In this document: one piece after another, positions 10,221 to 19,689 of the stretch
How positions within the stretch are numbered: the stretch's first letter is position 1
How the letters are laid out: every line of letters starts with the position of its first letter
DNA from: Formosa sp.
GTDB taxonomy: Bacteria > Bacteroidota > Bacteroidia > Flavobacteriales > Flavobacteriaceae
DNA: 56,635 bases
Direction: 5' to 3'
Assembly: GCA_002698705.1 (NCBI GenBank)
Contig: NZZM01000015.1
Span: forward strand, 2,389 to 59,023
The notes under the pieces: model-generated
Database searches by the model: none
What the model saw: the letters and a program-made list of their open reading frames with translations, nothing else
Told to the model about the DNA's origin: nothing
Position numbers and translations under genes: made by a program

Positions 10221-12676
10221 GACATCAATATTTTGTAGATGTGATTTTACCGCTCCCGTTGGAACGAAACTTCACCTATGCGATTACCAAAGCTGAGTCA
10301 GAATTTATAAAGCCTGGTTTTCGGCTTACGGTTCCTTTTGGAAAAAATAAGATTTATACAAGTATTGCATTAAAACTTCACAGCAAAGTGCCTACTTCAT
10401 ATGAAGTGAAGTCCATTAACAGTATTTTGGATCCTGCCCCCCTGGTAAATGTCTTTCAATTTAGGTTATGGGACTGGATATCCGAATACTACATGTGTAG
10501 CCTTGGAGAGGTTATGAGCGCAGCCATTCCAAGTGCATTTCTTTTGCAAAGTGAAACATTCGTTGCGCTTGTTCCCAGCGCAAATGTCAATACTATTCAA
10601 CTAACTGATGATCAATATTTAATATTAGAAGCCTTAAAACAAACATCAAGATTAAAAATTGAGGATATTCAGAAAATCATCAATAAAAAGAATATTTTTT
10701 CTGTATTAAATCCATTAATGAATGCTAAGATCTTGACAACCTCTCAAAGTCTTAAAGAAAAGTTTAAACCAAAATTAGAAAGATGCGTTCGAATTTCTAA
10801 GCGTTACTCTGGCCATGATGCCTTGTCTAAAATTGAAAAGGAATTAAAAAGAGCTAAAAAGCTAAGTGCCATTGTTTTGGGCTATTTTTCCTTGGTAAGT
10901 CATAAAAGCCAAATTACCGTATCTGATTTAAAAACCCAGACTAATGCTACTTCCTCTCAAATTAAATCTCTGATTGATAAAGAGGTTTTTGAAGCTTATT
11001 TTATTGAAGTTGATCGTATTAAATTTGAAAATTCCAAAAACCAACAAGACATTGTTTTAAGTCCAGAGCAGTCAATCGCTTTTGATGCTATTAATCAAAA
11101 TTTAAAAGAGAAATCTGTTTGTCTTTTTCATGGCGTTACTTCATCTGGAAAAACGGAAATCTATATCAAAAAAATTGAAAGTGTCTTACGTCAAGGTAAG
11201 CAAGCTTTATATTTAGTACCTGAAATTGCCCTGACTTCTCAATTGGTTTTTCGTCTCAAGAAATTTTTTGGATCTCTAGTCGTGGTATACCACTCTCGCT
11301 TCAGTCCTAATGAACGGGTAGAAATATGGCAGAAAGTGTTAAAAAATCCTGAACAGGCAAGAGTTGTAATTGGTGCTCGTTCATCCTTGTTACTTCCATT
11401 TTCTAATTTGGGTTTGATTGTAGTTGATGAAGAGCACGAACCTTCATATAAGCAATTTGACCCATCGCCGCGCTACCATGCGCGAGACACTGCCATTGTG
11501 CTGGCAAATTTTTTTAAGGCAAAAACAATTTTAGGTTCTGCTACGCCGAGTATTGAGAGTTACTACAATGCTACCATTCATAAAAAATATGGTTATGTAC
11601 CTTTAAATAAGCGTTATAACAATGTCACATTACCTAGCATTGAGTTGGTTGATTTAAAGGATAAATACAAGCGAAAACGAATGAAAGGTCATTTTAGTGA
11701 CCGTCTAATTTTTGAAATTAAAGAGACTTTAGATTCGGGGTGTCAAGTTATTTTATTTCAAAATAGACGTGGTTATGCACCAGTTGTATCTTGCAATAGT
11801 TGTGGTCATGTACCTCAATGCTCTAATTGTGATGTCAGTTTAACCTTTCACCAACAAAGTAAACAATTGCGATGTCATTATTGCAGCTACACCATAGGGG
11901 TACAACCAAGTTGTATGCTCTGTGGAGGCCTAGACATAAACCACAAAGGGTTTGGAACTGAACAAATTCAAGAAGAGGCACAAGCTTTATTCCCAAGTGC
12001 CTCGATTGCGCGTATGGATTTTGACACGACACGAGGAAAATATAGCTATGATCAAATCATTGACCGTTTTGAAAGAAAAGACATTGATATTTTGGTTGGG
12101 ACTCAAATGTTAACCAAAGGCTTGGATTTTAGGTATGTTAACCTTGTTGGAGTATTAAATGCTGATCAGCTAACTAATTTCCCAGATTTTAGATCTCACG
12201 AGAGAAGCTTTCAACTTTTACAACAAGTTTCAGGTCGTGCTGGTAGAACTAATATTAGAGGGAAAGTGTTAATTCAGACTTACAATACTGATCACAACAT
12301 TTTAAAACATGTTTCTTCTAATAATTATAAAAAAATGTTTGAAGAACAGATATATCAACGTCGTATTTATAAATATCCCCCATATTGTAGATTAATAAAG
12401 ATAACTTTAAAGCATCGTGATTTTAACCTTATTAATGTTAGTTCTGAATGGTTAAAGAAGTCTCTTTTTCAAGTATTTGGAAATAATGTTTTAGGTCCAG
12501 AATTTGCTATAGTACCACGTATAAGAAATCTTTACAATAAAAATATTATAATTAAAATTCCTCAAACAAATTCTTTGTTGGAGACTAAGAAAATTATAAG
12601 CAAAATAAAAAATAGTTTTATTAGTACAAGTTCTTTTAGATCAGTCCGATTTGTTATAAATATTGATTGCTACTGA
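10211..12676 (+). CDS. priA: primosomal protein N' (replication restart helicase PriA)
   Basis: FHGVTSSGKTEIYI, VVDEEHEPSYKQFDPSPRYHARDTAI, zinc-binding CNSCGHVPQCSNCDVSLTFH...CHYC. Confidence 0.98.
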   Translation: MSVGHQYFVDVILPLPLERNFTYAITKAESEFIKPGFRLTVPFGKNKIYTSIALKLHSKVPTSYEVKSINSILDPAPLVNVFQFRLWDWISEYYMCSLGEVMSAAIPSAFLLQSETFVALVPSANVNTIQLTDDQYLILEALKQTSRLKIEDIQKIINKKNIFSVLNPLMNAKILTTSQSLKEKFKPKLERCVRISKRYSGHDALSKIEKELKRAKKLSAIVLGYFSLVSHKSQITVSDLKTQTNATSSQIKSLIDKEVFEAYFIEVDRIKFENSKNQQDIVLSPEQSIAFDAINQNLKEKSVCLFHGVTSSGKTEIYIKKIESVLRQGKQALYLVPEIALTSQLVFRLKKFFGSLVVVYHSRFSPNERVEIWQKVLKNPEQARVVIGARSSLLLPFSNLGLIVVDEEHEPSYKQFDPSPRYHARDTAIVLANFFKAKTILGSATPSIESYYNATIHKKYGYVPLNKRYNNVTLPSIELVDLKDKYKRKRMKGHFSDRLIFEIKETLDSGCQVILFQNRRGYAPVVSCNSCGHVPQCSNCDVSLTFHQQSKQLRCHYCSYTIGVQPSCMLCGGLDINHKGFGTEQIQEEAQALFPSASIARMDFDTTRGKYSYDQIIDRFERKDIDILVGTQMLTKGLDFRYVNLVGVLNADQLTNFPDFRSHERSFQLLQQVSGRAGRTNIRGKVLIQTYNTDHNILKHVSSNNYKKMFEEQIYQRRIYKYPPYCRLIKITLKHRDFNLINVSSEWLKKSLFQVFGNNVLGPEFAIVPRIRNLYNKNIIIKIPQTNSLLETKKIISKIKNSFISTSSFRSVRFVINIDCY

Positions 12677-12683
12677 AAGGTAT

Positions 12684-13400
12684 TTAGCTCTGGGATTCAA
12701 GTGCATCTGTCAAATGGTTTTTCTTATTTCTGCTCAAGGGAATTTTAAAATTATCAATTTCTACAAATCGACTGTTATAACGTTCTATTTTTTTAAGATT
12801 TATAATATAAGATTTGTGAATTCTTAGGAATTTACCTTTTGGTAAATCATTCTCAAATGCTTTCATTGTTGATAGTATTACATAGCTGCCGTTTGATGTT
12901 ATGAGCTTTACATAGTCTCCTAAAGCCTCAATCCATTTTATATCTTTGATAAAAACTTTTCTTTTTTTGAGGTTACTTTTCACAAAAATGTGTTGATTTT
13001 CTTTTACTTGTTTATTTGTGTTATTAAGAAGGTTTAACTTAGTTAAAACCTTGTCAACACTCTTATTAAAAAGAATATTTTCTATCGGTTTTGAAAGAAA
13101 ATCAACAACTCCATAGCTGTATGATTTGAACGCAAAACTTGTGTTTTTTGAAGTAATTATGATTTCTGGAACTGAAATATTAGATGCATCTAAAATATCA
13201 AGAAATTCAAAACCATTAATTTTTGTTATTTCGATTTCTAAAAAAATCAAATCTACATCCGTATTCATTAGAAATTCATTTGCTTCAATGCAAGAACTAA
13301 ATTCGGCCAACAAATTAATCGAATGATGATCGTTTGATTTTTTTACAGTATCCATTCTCTGCAGAGCGTTGGAATCTATAACAATAGAGTCAAGAATCAT
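12684..13400 (-). CDS. LytTR-family response regulator with atypical receiver domain
   Basis: C-terminal LytTR domain (KDIKWIEALGDYVKLITSNGSYVILSTMKAFENDLP...FLRIHKSYIINLKKI); receiver-like N-terminus with DLIFLEIEITKINGFEFLD. Confidence 0.9.
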   Translation of the reverse strand: MILDSIVIDSNALQRMDTVKKSNDHHSINLLAEFSSCIEANEFLMNTDVDLIFLEIEITKINGFEFLDILDASNISVPEIIITSKNTSFAFKSYSYGVVDFLSKPIENILFNKSVDKVLTKLNLLNNTNKQVKENQHIFVKSNLKKRKVFIKDIKWIEALGDYVKLITSNGSYVILSTMKAFENDLPKGKFLRIHKSYIINLKKIERYNSRFVEIDNFKIPLSRNKKNHLTDALESQS

Positions 13401-13521
13401 ATTATTTGGGTTTGTTAAATTCTTAATGGACTAGCCTGCAATATTAAGTAAATTAATCGATAAAAACCAACAAAATACGTTAAAATGCATTTTATTGTAA
13501 ATTTTTAAAATATAATTTGTG

Positions 13522-13552
13522 TTGTCAGTACCGTAATATTTAATTATATTTG
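13522..13552 (+). promoter_or_regulatory. candidate Bacteroidota promoter of the rpsF operon (TTG-N20-TATATTTG)
   Basis: TTG at 13522-13524, TATATTTG at 13545-13552, ATG at 13575. Confidence 0.6.
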
Positions 13553-13574
13553 CACCCATTTTAAAAAACAATTT

Positions 13575-13913
13575 ATGAATAACTATGAAACTGTTTTCAT
13601 CTTAAATCCCGTTTTATCTGATGTGCAGATAAAGGAAACAGTAAAGAAATACGAAGATTTTCTTGTTTCTAAAGGAGCCAAGATGGTATCAAAAGAGGAC
13701 TGGGGGCTAAAAAAGTTAGCTTATCCCATTCAAAATAAGAAAAGTGGTTTTTACCATTTATTTGAATTTACATGTTCTGGAGATCTGATAACTTCTTTGG
13801 AAATTGAATTTAGACGTGACGAACGTTTCATGCGTTATCTAACTGTCAAGTTAGATAAACATGCCATATCGTGGGCAGAAAGAAGAAGAGAGAAACTTAA
13901 GTTAAAAGCATAA
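13575..13913 (+). CDS. rpsF: 30S ribosomal protein S6
   Basis: NNYETVFILNPVLSDVQIKETVKKYEDFL. Confidence 0.98.
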   Translation: MNNYETVFILNPVLSDVQIKETVKKYEDFLVSKGAKMVSKEDWGLKKLAYPIQNKKSGFYHLFEFTCSGDLITSLEIEFRRDERFMRYLTVKLDKHAISWAERRREKLKLKA

Positions 13914-13916
13914 TAT

Positions 13917-14210
13917 ATGTCAATCGAACAACAAGCAAAAGCAAAAAAAGGAGGAGAAATTCGATATTTAACTCCTTTAAATATAGAAACTAACAAGGCA
14001 AAAAAATATTGCCGTTTTAAAAAATCAGGAATAAAATATATAGACTATAAAGATCCTGATTTTCTATTGAAATTTGTTAATGAGCAAGGGAAATTGTTAC
14101 CTAGGCGTTTAACAGGAACCTCACTTAAGTATCAAAGAAAAGTTTCTGTTGCCGTAAAAAGAGCTAGACATTTGGCATTAATGCCTTACGTTGCTGATTT
14201 ACTAAAATAA
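13917..14210 (+). CDS. rpsR: 30S ribosomal protein S18
   Basis: [61 protein letters not shown]. Confidence 0.98.
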   Translation: MSIEQQAKAKKGGEIRYLTPLNIETNKAKKYCRFKKSGIKYIDYKDPDFLLKFVNEQGKLLPRRLTGTSLKYQRKVSVAVKRARHLALMPYVADLLK

Positions 14211-14223
14211 AATTGTTACAACT

Positions 14224-14676
14224 ATGGAATTAATATTAAAACAAGATGTTGAAGGATTAGGTTTTAAAGACGACCTTGTAACTGTAAAAAATGGTTACGG
14301 TAGAAATTTTTTAATCCCTGCTGGTCGTGCTATAATCGCTACAACTTCTGCAAAGAAAGTACGTGATGAAAATTTAAAGCAACGTGTATTTAAAGAAAAG
14401 AAAATGATAGCAGATGCTCAAAAAGTAGCTGAATCTATCAAAGTATTGGAGCTTAAAATCACGGCTAAAGTTGGTAGTGGCGACAAACTCTTCGGATCGG
14501 TTAACAACATTGATGTAGCGGCTGCACTAGATAAAGCAGGACAAAGCATTGAAAAAAAGTTTATCACTGTTACAGGTGGTAATGTAAAGCGTTTGGGTAA
14601 ATATAATGCACAGATTCGATTGCATCGCGATGTGAACGTAGAACTGCCTTTTGAAATTATTGCTGAAAAAGTATAA
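14224..14676 (+). CDS. rplI: 50S ribosomal protein L9
   Basis: MELILKQDVEGLGFKDDLVTVKNGYGRNFLIPAGRAI. Confidence 0.98.
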   Translation: MELILKQDVEGLGFKDDLVTVKNGYGRNFLIPAGRAIIATTSAKKVRDENLKQRVFKEKKMIADAQKVAESIKVLELKITAKVGSGDKLFGSVNNIDVAAALDKAGQSIEKKFITVTGGNVKRLGKYNAQIRLHRDVNVELPFEIIAEKV

Positions 14677-14700
14677 ACATCAAATTCAAGTTTATAATTT

Positions 14701-14732
14701 AAAAGGCCTGTTCACTCGACAGGCCTTTTTTT
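14701..14732 (+). terminator. Rho-independent terminator after rplI
   Basis: AAAAGGCCTGT-TCACTCG-ACAGGCCTTTT followed by T-run. Confidence 0.92.
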
Positions 14733-14743
14733 AAGTAAAAAAC

Positions 14744-15214
14744 ATGAAATATAGAAGACTCAGCAAAGAACAATTTGAAGCATTACACAAAGAATTTATT
14801 AATTTTTTGGCGACACAATCTATTACTGCAGCTGAATGGGAAGTACTAAAGTCCCAGAAACCAGAAGTTGTTGAAGCCGAAATTGATATTTTTAGTGATT
14901 TAGTATGGGAAGGTGTTTTGGAGAAAGTTTTATTTTTAGAAAATATCGCACCCCAACACATGTATTTATTTCATGTTAAAGAAAATACTATCGCCTTGAT
15001 TGGGCTAAAACTTAACATTAAAACTGTAGATTTAACTACAAAAGCAGGCTTCTCTTGGCTGCGTGAGAACTTGATGTCTGATAACGTAGAAATTTTTGAT
15101 GCTGAAAAACAAATTAATGACGATAAAAAGATACAGATTTTTGAATTGATAGAAAATGGTGCGCAGATTACTAAGGGTGAATTGTTTAAGTATTTTGAGC
15201 AACTCATTGGTTAG
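14744..15214 (+). CDS. DUF6495 family protein
   Basis: MKYRRLSKEQFEALHKEFINFLATQSITAAEWE..., between rplI and hisS. Confidence 0.7.
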   Translation: MKYRRLSKEQFEALHKEFINFLATQSITAAEWEVLKSQKPEVVEAEIDIFSDLVWEGVLEKVLFLENIAPQHMYLFHVKENTIALIGLKLNIKTVDLTTKAGFSWLRENLMSDNVEIFDAEKQINDDKKIQIFELIENGAQITKGELFKYFEQLIG

Positions 15215-15253
15215 CATCTTAAAAAAACAGATATTTGTTAATAAACAAGCGTT

Positions 15254-16639
15254 ATGGCCTCTAAACCACGCAATTCTAAAGGAACGCGAGATTTCAACTC
15301 GCAACAAATTGCCAAGCGCGACTATATATTTAACACCATAAAGTCAAATTTTAAGCGCTTCGGTTTTGCACCTATCGAAACCCCCAGTTTTGAGCTCTCG
15401 GAAACTCTCTTAGGAAAATACGGAGAAGAAGGCGATCGTCTAATTTTTAAAATTATAAACTCTGGTGAAAAAGTTAAAAAAGCGGATTTAAAAGCTCTTG
15501 AAGACAATCAACTTGCACGCTTTTCGAATTCACTTTCTGAAAAAGCATTGCGTTACGATTTAACAGTCCCGTTTGCCCGTTATGTTGCTCAATACCAGAA
15601 CGACATTACCTTTCCTTTTAAACGTTATCAAATTCAACCTGTTTGGCGTGCCGATCGTCCTCAAAAGGGGCGCTTCCAAGAATTTTTTCAATGTGATGCC
15701 GATGCAGTAGGTTCGGATTCCCTTTGGCAGGAAGTAGAATTTATCCAGTTGTATGATGCTGTTTTCACAGACTTAAAATTAAATGGGGTCAGTATAAAAA
15801 TTAACAATAGAAAAGTTTTAGCAGCCATTGCAGAACGCATTGGCGCCCAAGACAAGCTCATAGATTTTACTGTGGCGTTAGACAAGCTAGATAAAATAGG
15901 GGCTGAAAAAGTTAAAGAAGAGATGCTATCTAAAGGTATTTCATCTGATGGTATCGCTTTGTTAACCCCTCTTTTAAAGATTTCAGGGGATTTCAAAGCA
16001 CAGCTAAAAGCCTTGAGTAGTCTATTTAGAACTTCTCAGATTGGTATGGAAGGGCTTTGCGAGCTAGAGTTTATAGCCGATAAAATCAATGATTTGGGAC
16101 TCCAATCAACCACTTTAAAATTAGATATTACTCTAGCACGTGGGTTAAACTACTACACCGGGGCTATTTTTGAGGTTTCTGCCCCTGACACTGTTGTCTT
16201 GGGGTCAATAGGTGGAGGAGGGCGTTACGACGATTTGACCAGTATTTTTGGACTCAAGGACTTGAGCGGAGTTGGTATTAGTTTTGGCCTTGATAGAATT
16301 GCACTAGTTTTGGAAGAATTGAAACTTTTCCCAGAGAATAATAGCCAAACAACTCAAGTTTTGTTTGCCAATTTTGGGTCTAAGGAAAGTCTATACTCAT
16401 ACAAAGCCATTCAATCTTTACGATCTGATGGCATTGTTGCCGAGCTCTACCCGGATGCACTAAAGCTAAAAAAACAAATCACATACGCCAATAAACGCGA
16501 TATTCCATATGTGGTTTTGGTAGGTAATCAAGAAATGACCTCAAGCACTTATACCCTAAAAAACATGTTGGATGGCAGTCAAAAGACATTGGACTTTAAA
16601 TCTCTAGTTTCACAATTGAATAAAGAGAAAAACCCTTGA
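15254..16639 (+). CDS. hisS: histidyl-tRNA synthetase
   Basis: KGTRDFNSQQIAKRDYIF, YDLTVPFARYVAQ, LARGLNYYTGAIFEV, GGGGRYDDLTSIFG. Confidence 0.98.
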   Translation: MASKPRNSKGTRDFNSQQIAKRDYIFNTIKSNFKRFGFAPIETPSFELSETLLGKYGEEGDRLIFKIINSGEKVKKADLKALEDNQLARFSNSLSEKALRYDLTVPFARYVAQYQNDITFPFKRYQIQPVWRADRPQKGRFQEFFQCDADAVGSDSLWQEVEFIQLYDAVFTDLKLNGVSIKINNRKVLAAIAERIGAQDKLIDFTVALDKLDKIGAEKVKEEMLSKGISSDGIALLTPLLKISGDFKAQLKALSSLFRTSQIGMEGLCELEFIADKINDLGLQSTTLKLDITLARGLNYYTGAIFEVSAPDTVVLGSIGGGGRYDDLTSIFGLKDLSGVGISFGLDRIALVLEELKLFPENNSQTTQVLFANFGSKESLYSYKAIQSLRSDGIVAELYPDALKLKKQITYANKRDIPYVVLVGNQEMTSSTYTLKNMLDGSQKTLDFKSLVSQLNKEKNP

Positions 16640-16656
16640 AATGCAAGGGTTTAAAA
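16630..16656 (+). terminator. hairpin terminator overlapping the hisS stop codon
   Basis: AAACCCTTG-AAATG-CAAGGGTTT, 9-bp perfect stem at 16630-16652. Confidence 0.6.
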
Positions 16657-16657
16657 G

Positions 16658-16731
16658 TAGCGTGGGGGAGATTTGAACTCCCGACCTCCGGGTTATGAAT
16701 CCGACGCTCTAACCAACTGAGCTACCACGCC
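16658..16731 (-). tRNA. tRNA-Met (anticodon CAT), elongator type
   Basis: Reverse strand GGCGTGGTAGCTCAGTTGGTTAGAGCGTCGGATTCATAACCCGGAGGTCGGGAGTTCAAATCTCCCCCACGCTA folds as cloverleaf; loop TTCATAA; T-arm GGGAG-TTCAAAT-CTCCC. Confidence 0.95.
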
Positions 16732-16858
16732 ATAAATGATGGCTGCAAATATAGAAACAAATTCCTGTGCTTTCAAAATAAATCCTTTGTAAAAAATATT
16801 TTTTTTCTCATTAAAACTAGTAAATTATTGTATATATTGAAAATCTAATTTACAGTAT

Positions 16859-17245
16859 ATGAATAACAAAATTAAATATGAAATAGAATTCCCGATTCAA
16901 GCCTCACCACAACTACTTTATAACTATATATCTACTCCCTCTGGTCTTTCAGAATGGTTCGCTGATAATGTAAATTCAAGAGGTGAATTGTTCACTTTTA
17001 TTTGGGATGATTCTGAGGAGCAAGCAAAATTAATTACAAAAAAAAGCCCTGAGCGAATCAAGTTTAAATGGTCAGAAAGTTCCAACGACGCTAGTTTTTT
17101 TGAACTTCGAATAGAAGTAGATCCAATAACTAAAGATGTTTCAATTATAGTTACTGATTTTTCCGATGAAGATGAGTTAGAGGAATCTAAAATGCTGTGG
17201 GAAAATCAAATCGCAAGTTTAAAGCAAATTCTTGGTTCTCGCTAA
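16859..17245 (+). CDS. START-like/AHSA1-like domain-containing protein
   Basis: EIEFPIQASPQLLYNYISTPSGLSEWFADNVNSRGELFTFIWDDSEEQA. Confidence 0.85.
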   Translation: MNNKIKYEIEFPIQASPQLLYNYISTPSGLSEWFADNVNSRGELFTFIWDDSEEQAKLITKKSPERIKFKWSESSNDASFFELRIEVDPITKDVSIIVTDFSDEDELEESKMLWENQIASLKQILGSR

Positions 17246-17291
17246 TTAAATTTTATTTTGATATAAAATACTATTTCAGTTTACAAAATCA

Positions 17292-18134
17292 ATGATTAAT
17301 ATTAATGGAACTTTACTAGAAGATGCAAATGCTAATTTATCTTTAGAAAATAGGGGTTTCACTTATGGAGATGCTATTTTTGAGACTATTAAGGTAAACA
17401 AAAGGCCTCTTTTCTGGGAAGCGCATTATTTTCGATTAATGGCTTCAATGCGTATTATGCGCATGAAAATTCCTATGAAATTTACTCCAGAATTTTTAGA
17501 AGCTGAAATAATGGATTTAATTGCTACTAAAATTTCAAAAGTAAAATCTCATCGAGTCAAACTATCAGTTTACAGAGTTTCGGGTGGTTATTATACCCCA
17601 GATAATAATTCTATTGAATATTCTATTTCAATGAGCCCTTTAGATAATTTTTTATATGCACATACTCCAGATAATTATGAAATAGATTTATTTAAGAATT
17701 ATCAAATATCACCTAATTTATTGTCGACAATTAAAACAAATAATAAGGCTTTAAATGTCATTGGTAGTATATATGCAAAAGAAAATAATTTCAATAATTG
17801 TTTATTGCTAAATACTAATAAAAACGTTATCGAAGCTCTCAACGGAAATATATTTTTAGTTAAAAATAATATAATCAAAACACCACCACTGTTAGACGGT
17901 TGTATGAAAGGAATAATTCGTGGTAAATTAATTGAAATAATAAATAAAACCTCTAATTATGAGTTAAATGAAAAATCTATTTCACCTTTTGAACTCCAAA
18001 AGGCTGATGAAATTTTTATAACAAACGTAATTTCAGGTATTATTCCTGTCACAAAATTTCGAAAAAAAGAATACAAAACAGAAACCTCTAAATTATTATT
18101 AGATAAGTTAAATATTAAAATTCGATTAGTTTAA
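17292..18134 (+). CDS. class IV aminotransferase (PLP fold type IV)
   Basis: ENRGFTYGDAIFETIKV; ...IKTNNKALNVIGSIYAKENNFNNCLLLNTNKNVIEA. Confidence 0.92.
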   Translation: MININGTLLEDANANLSLENRGFTYGDAIFETIKVNKRPLFWEAHYFRLMASMRIMRMKIPMKFTPEFLEAEIMDLIATKISKVKSHRVKLSVYRVSGGYYTPDNNSIEYSISMSPLDNFLYAHTPDNYEIDLFKNYQISPNLLSTIKTNNKALNVIGSIYAKENNFNNCLLLNTNKNVIEALNGNIFLVKNNIIKTPPLLDGCMKGIIRGKLIEIINKTSNYELNEKSISPFELQKADEIFITNVISGIIPVTKFRKKEYKTETSKLLLDKLNIKIRLV

Positions 18135-18682
18135 TTTTGAGATGGTTGATCTGGAGCATTTGACCACAGGCTATATTCTCCTCCAAGGTCTATCATTCTA
18201 TTTTTCCAAATGGTTTTATATGAAACTTGAAAAATATCTTTTTTGTAGTTATTTTCAGAAAGAATCCAGGAATTTGAATCAAGTTCTAAATTTAATTGAT
18301 TAGCATCCCACCCTGAATAACCTAGAAAAAAACGAATATCATTTTTATTTATCTTTTGATCTCTAGATAATTTTAAAATAATTTCAAAATTACCACTCCA
18401 GTACAGACCTTCTGATATTTTAATGCTTTCTGGTATAAGTTTTGGAATTTTATGAACGAAATATAAGTTATCTTGTTGCACTGGACCTCCATGGTAAATT
18501 GGTAAATTGGATTTAATTACGGGTATTAGGTCTTTAAGTTCAAAATTTAATGGTTTGTTAATTATAAATCCAATGGAGCCTTCATTATTATCATCTACTA
18601 GAAGTATTATTGAACGACTAAATTGTAAATCAGGAATAATTGACGGATCTGAAATTAGTATTTTACCTTTTTTTGTAGTCAC
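18131..18682 (-). CDS. YqgE/AlgH family protein
   Basis: GKILISDPSIIPDLQFSRSIILLVDDNNEGSIGFIINKPL; FFLGYSGWDANQLNLEL. Confidence 0.95.
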   Translation of the reverse strand: MTTKKGKILISDPSIIPDLQFSRSIILLVDDNNEGSIGFIINKPLNFELKDLIPVIKSNLPIYHGGPVQQDNLYFVHKIPKLIPESIKISEGLYWSGNFEIILKLSRDQKINKNDIRFFLGYSGWDANQLNLELDSNSWILSENNYKKDIFQVSYKTIWKNRMIDLGGEYSLWSNAPDQPSQN

Positions 18683-18732
18683 AATCTAATTATATTTAAT
18701 TGAAAGATTAATTAAATGTAATGATTTAATTT

Positions 18733-19689
18733 TTAAAGCATATTTGCATTTTTTTCAAATGTGAAGCCGTTCAAAAAAGACTTGGCATCCATTTGTTTTT
18801 TTCCTGGAAATTTGAAGTGATTCAAATAAATGTATCCGTTATTAATACAAATTTTAATGGAAGTCTTATTAGTAATTATAGTTCCAATATTATTTGCATG
18901 CTGTATTTTTTCATATTCAACCTCATAAATTTTTATATTTAATTTATAGGAACCATTTATTAGTAATGCCCAAGCGCCAGGGTAAGGATTCAAACCTCGA
19001 ACGAGATTTTGAATTTCTTCACCACTTTTTGACCAGTCAATTTTACAATTGTCTTTATTAAGTTTATAAGCTGTTTTATGTTCTTTTTGGTCTGACTGAA
19101 TACTTGTTTTAACACTTCCGTTCTTAATGAGATTTATGGTTTTTAAAATCAAATTTCTACCTTTTTCCATGAGTTTTTCGTGTAATATGCCAGCAGTGTC
19201 TCTTTCCAATATGGGAACCTTAGATTGTAAGATAATGGCCCCAGTATCAATTTTTTCATCAATGTAAAAAGTCGTTACACCTGTTTCGTTTTCTCCATTT
19301 ATAAGTGCCCAATTTATTGGAGCTGCACCTCTATACTGTGGTAACAGTGATGCATGTAAATTAAAGGTGCCTAAAGTAGGTATTTCCCAAACCACCTTAG
19401 GAAGCATCCTAAAGGCTACAACCACTTGTAAATCGCATTTTAGTGCGATGAGTTGGGCTATAAAATCTGTAGATTTGAGATTGGTTGGTTGCAAGACATG
19501 CAAGCCCTGTTCTTGCGCATAATATTTTACTGCGGATTGCTTTAATTTTTGACCACGTCCTGCGGGCCGGTCCGGAGCAGTAATGACTCCAACTATATTA
19601 TAACCTTCTTTAATAAGCCCTTTAAGCATGTGAACCGCAAAGAAGGGAGTTCCCATAAAAACAATTCTAATATTTTTTGTGGCTGTCAT
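18733..19689 (-). CDS. fmt: methionyl-tRNA formyltransferase
   Basis: RIVFMGTPFFAVHML; NLHASLLPQYRGAAPINWALINGENETGVTTF. Confidence 0.98.
   Translation of the reverse strand: MTATKNIRIVFMGTPFFAVHMLKGLIKEGYNIVGVITAPDRPAGRGQKLKQSAVKYYAQEQGLHVLQPTNLKSTDFIAQLIALKCDLQVVVAFRMLPKVVWEIPTLGTFNLHASLLPQYRGAAPINWALINGENETGVTTFYIDEKIDTGAIILQSKVPILERDTAGILHEKLMEKGRNLILKTINLIKNGSVKTSIQSDQKEHKTAYKLNKDNCKIDWSKSGEEIQNLVRGLNPYPGAWALLINGSYKLNIKIYEVEYEKIQHANNIGTIITNKTSIKICINNGYIYLNHFKFPGKKQMDAKSFLNGFTFEKNANML

Noticed and set aside
15032-15341. Several short ORFs on both strands (15032-15307 -, 15156-15341 +, 14971-15207 -)
   Set aside because: Overlap the DUF6495 gene and hisS start in other frames; no recognisable domains.
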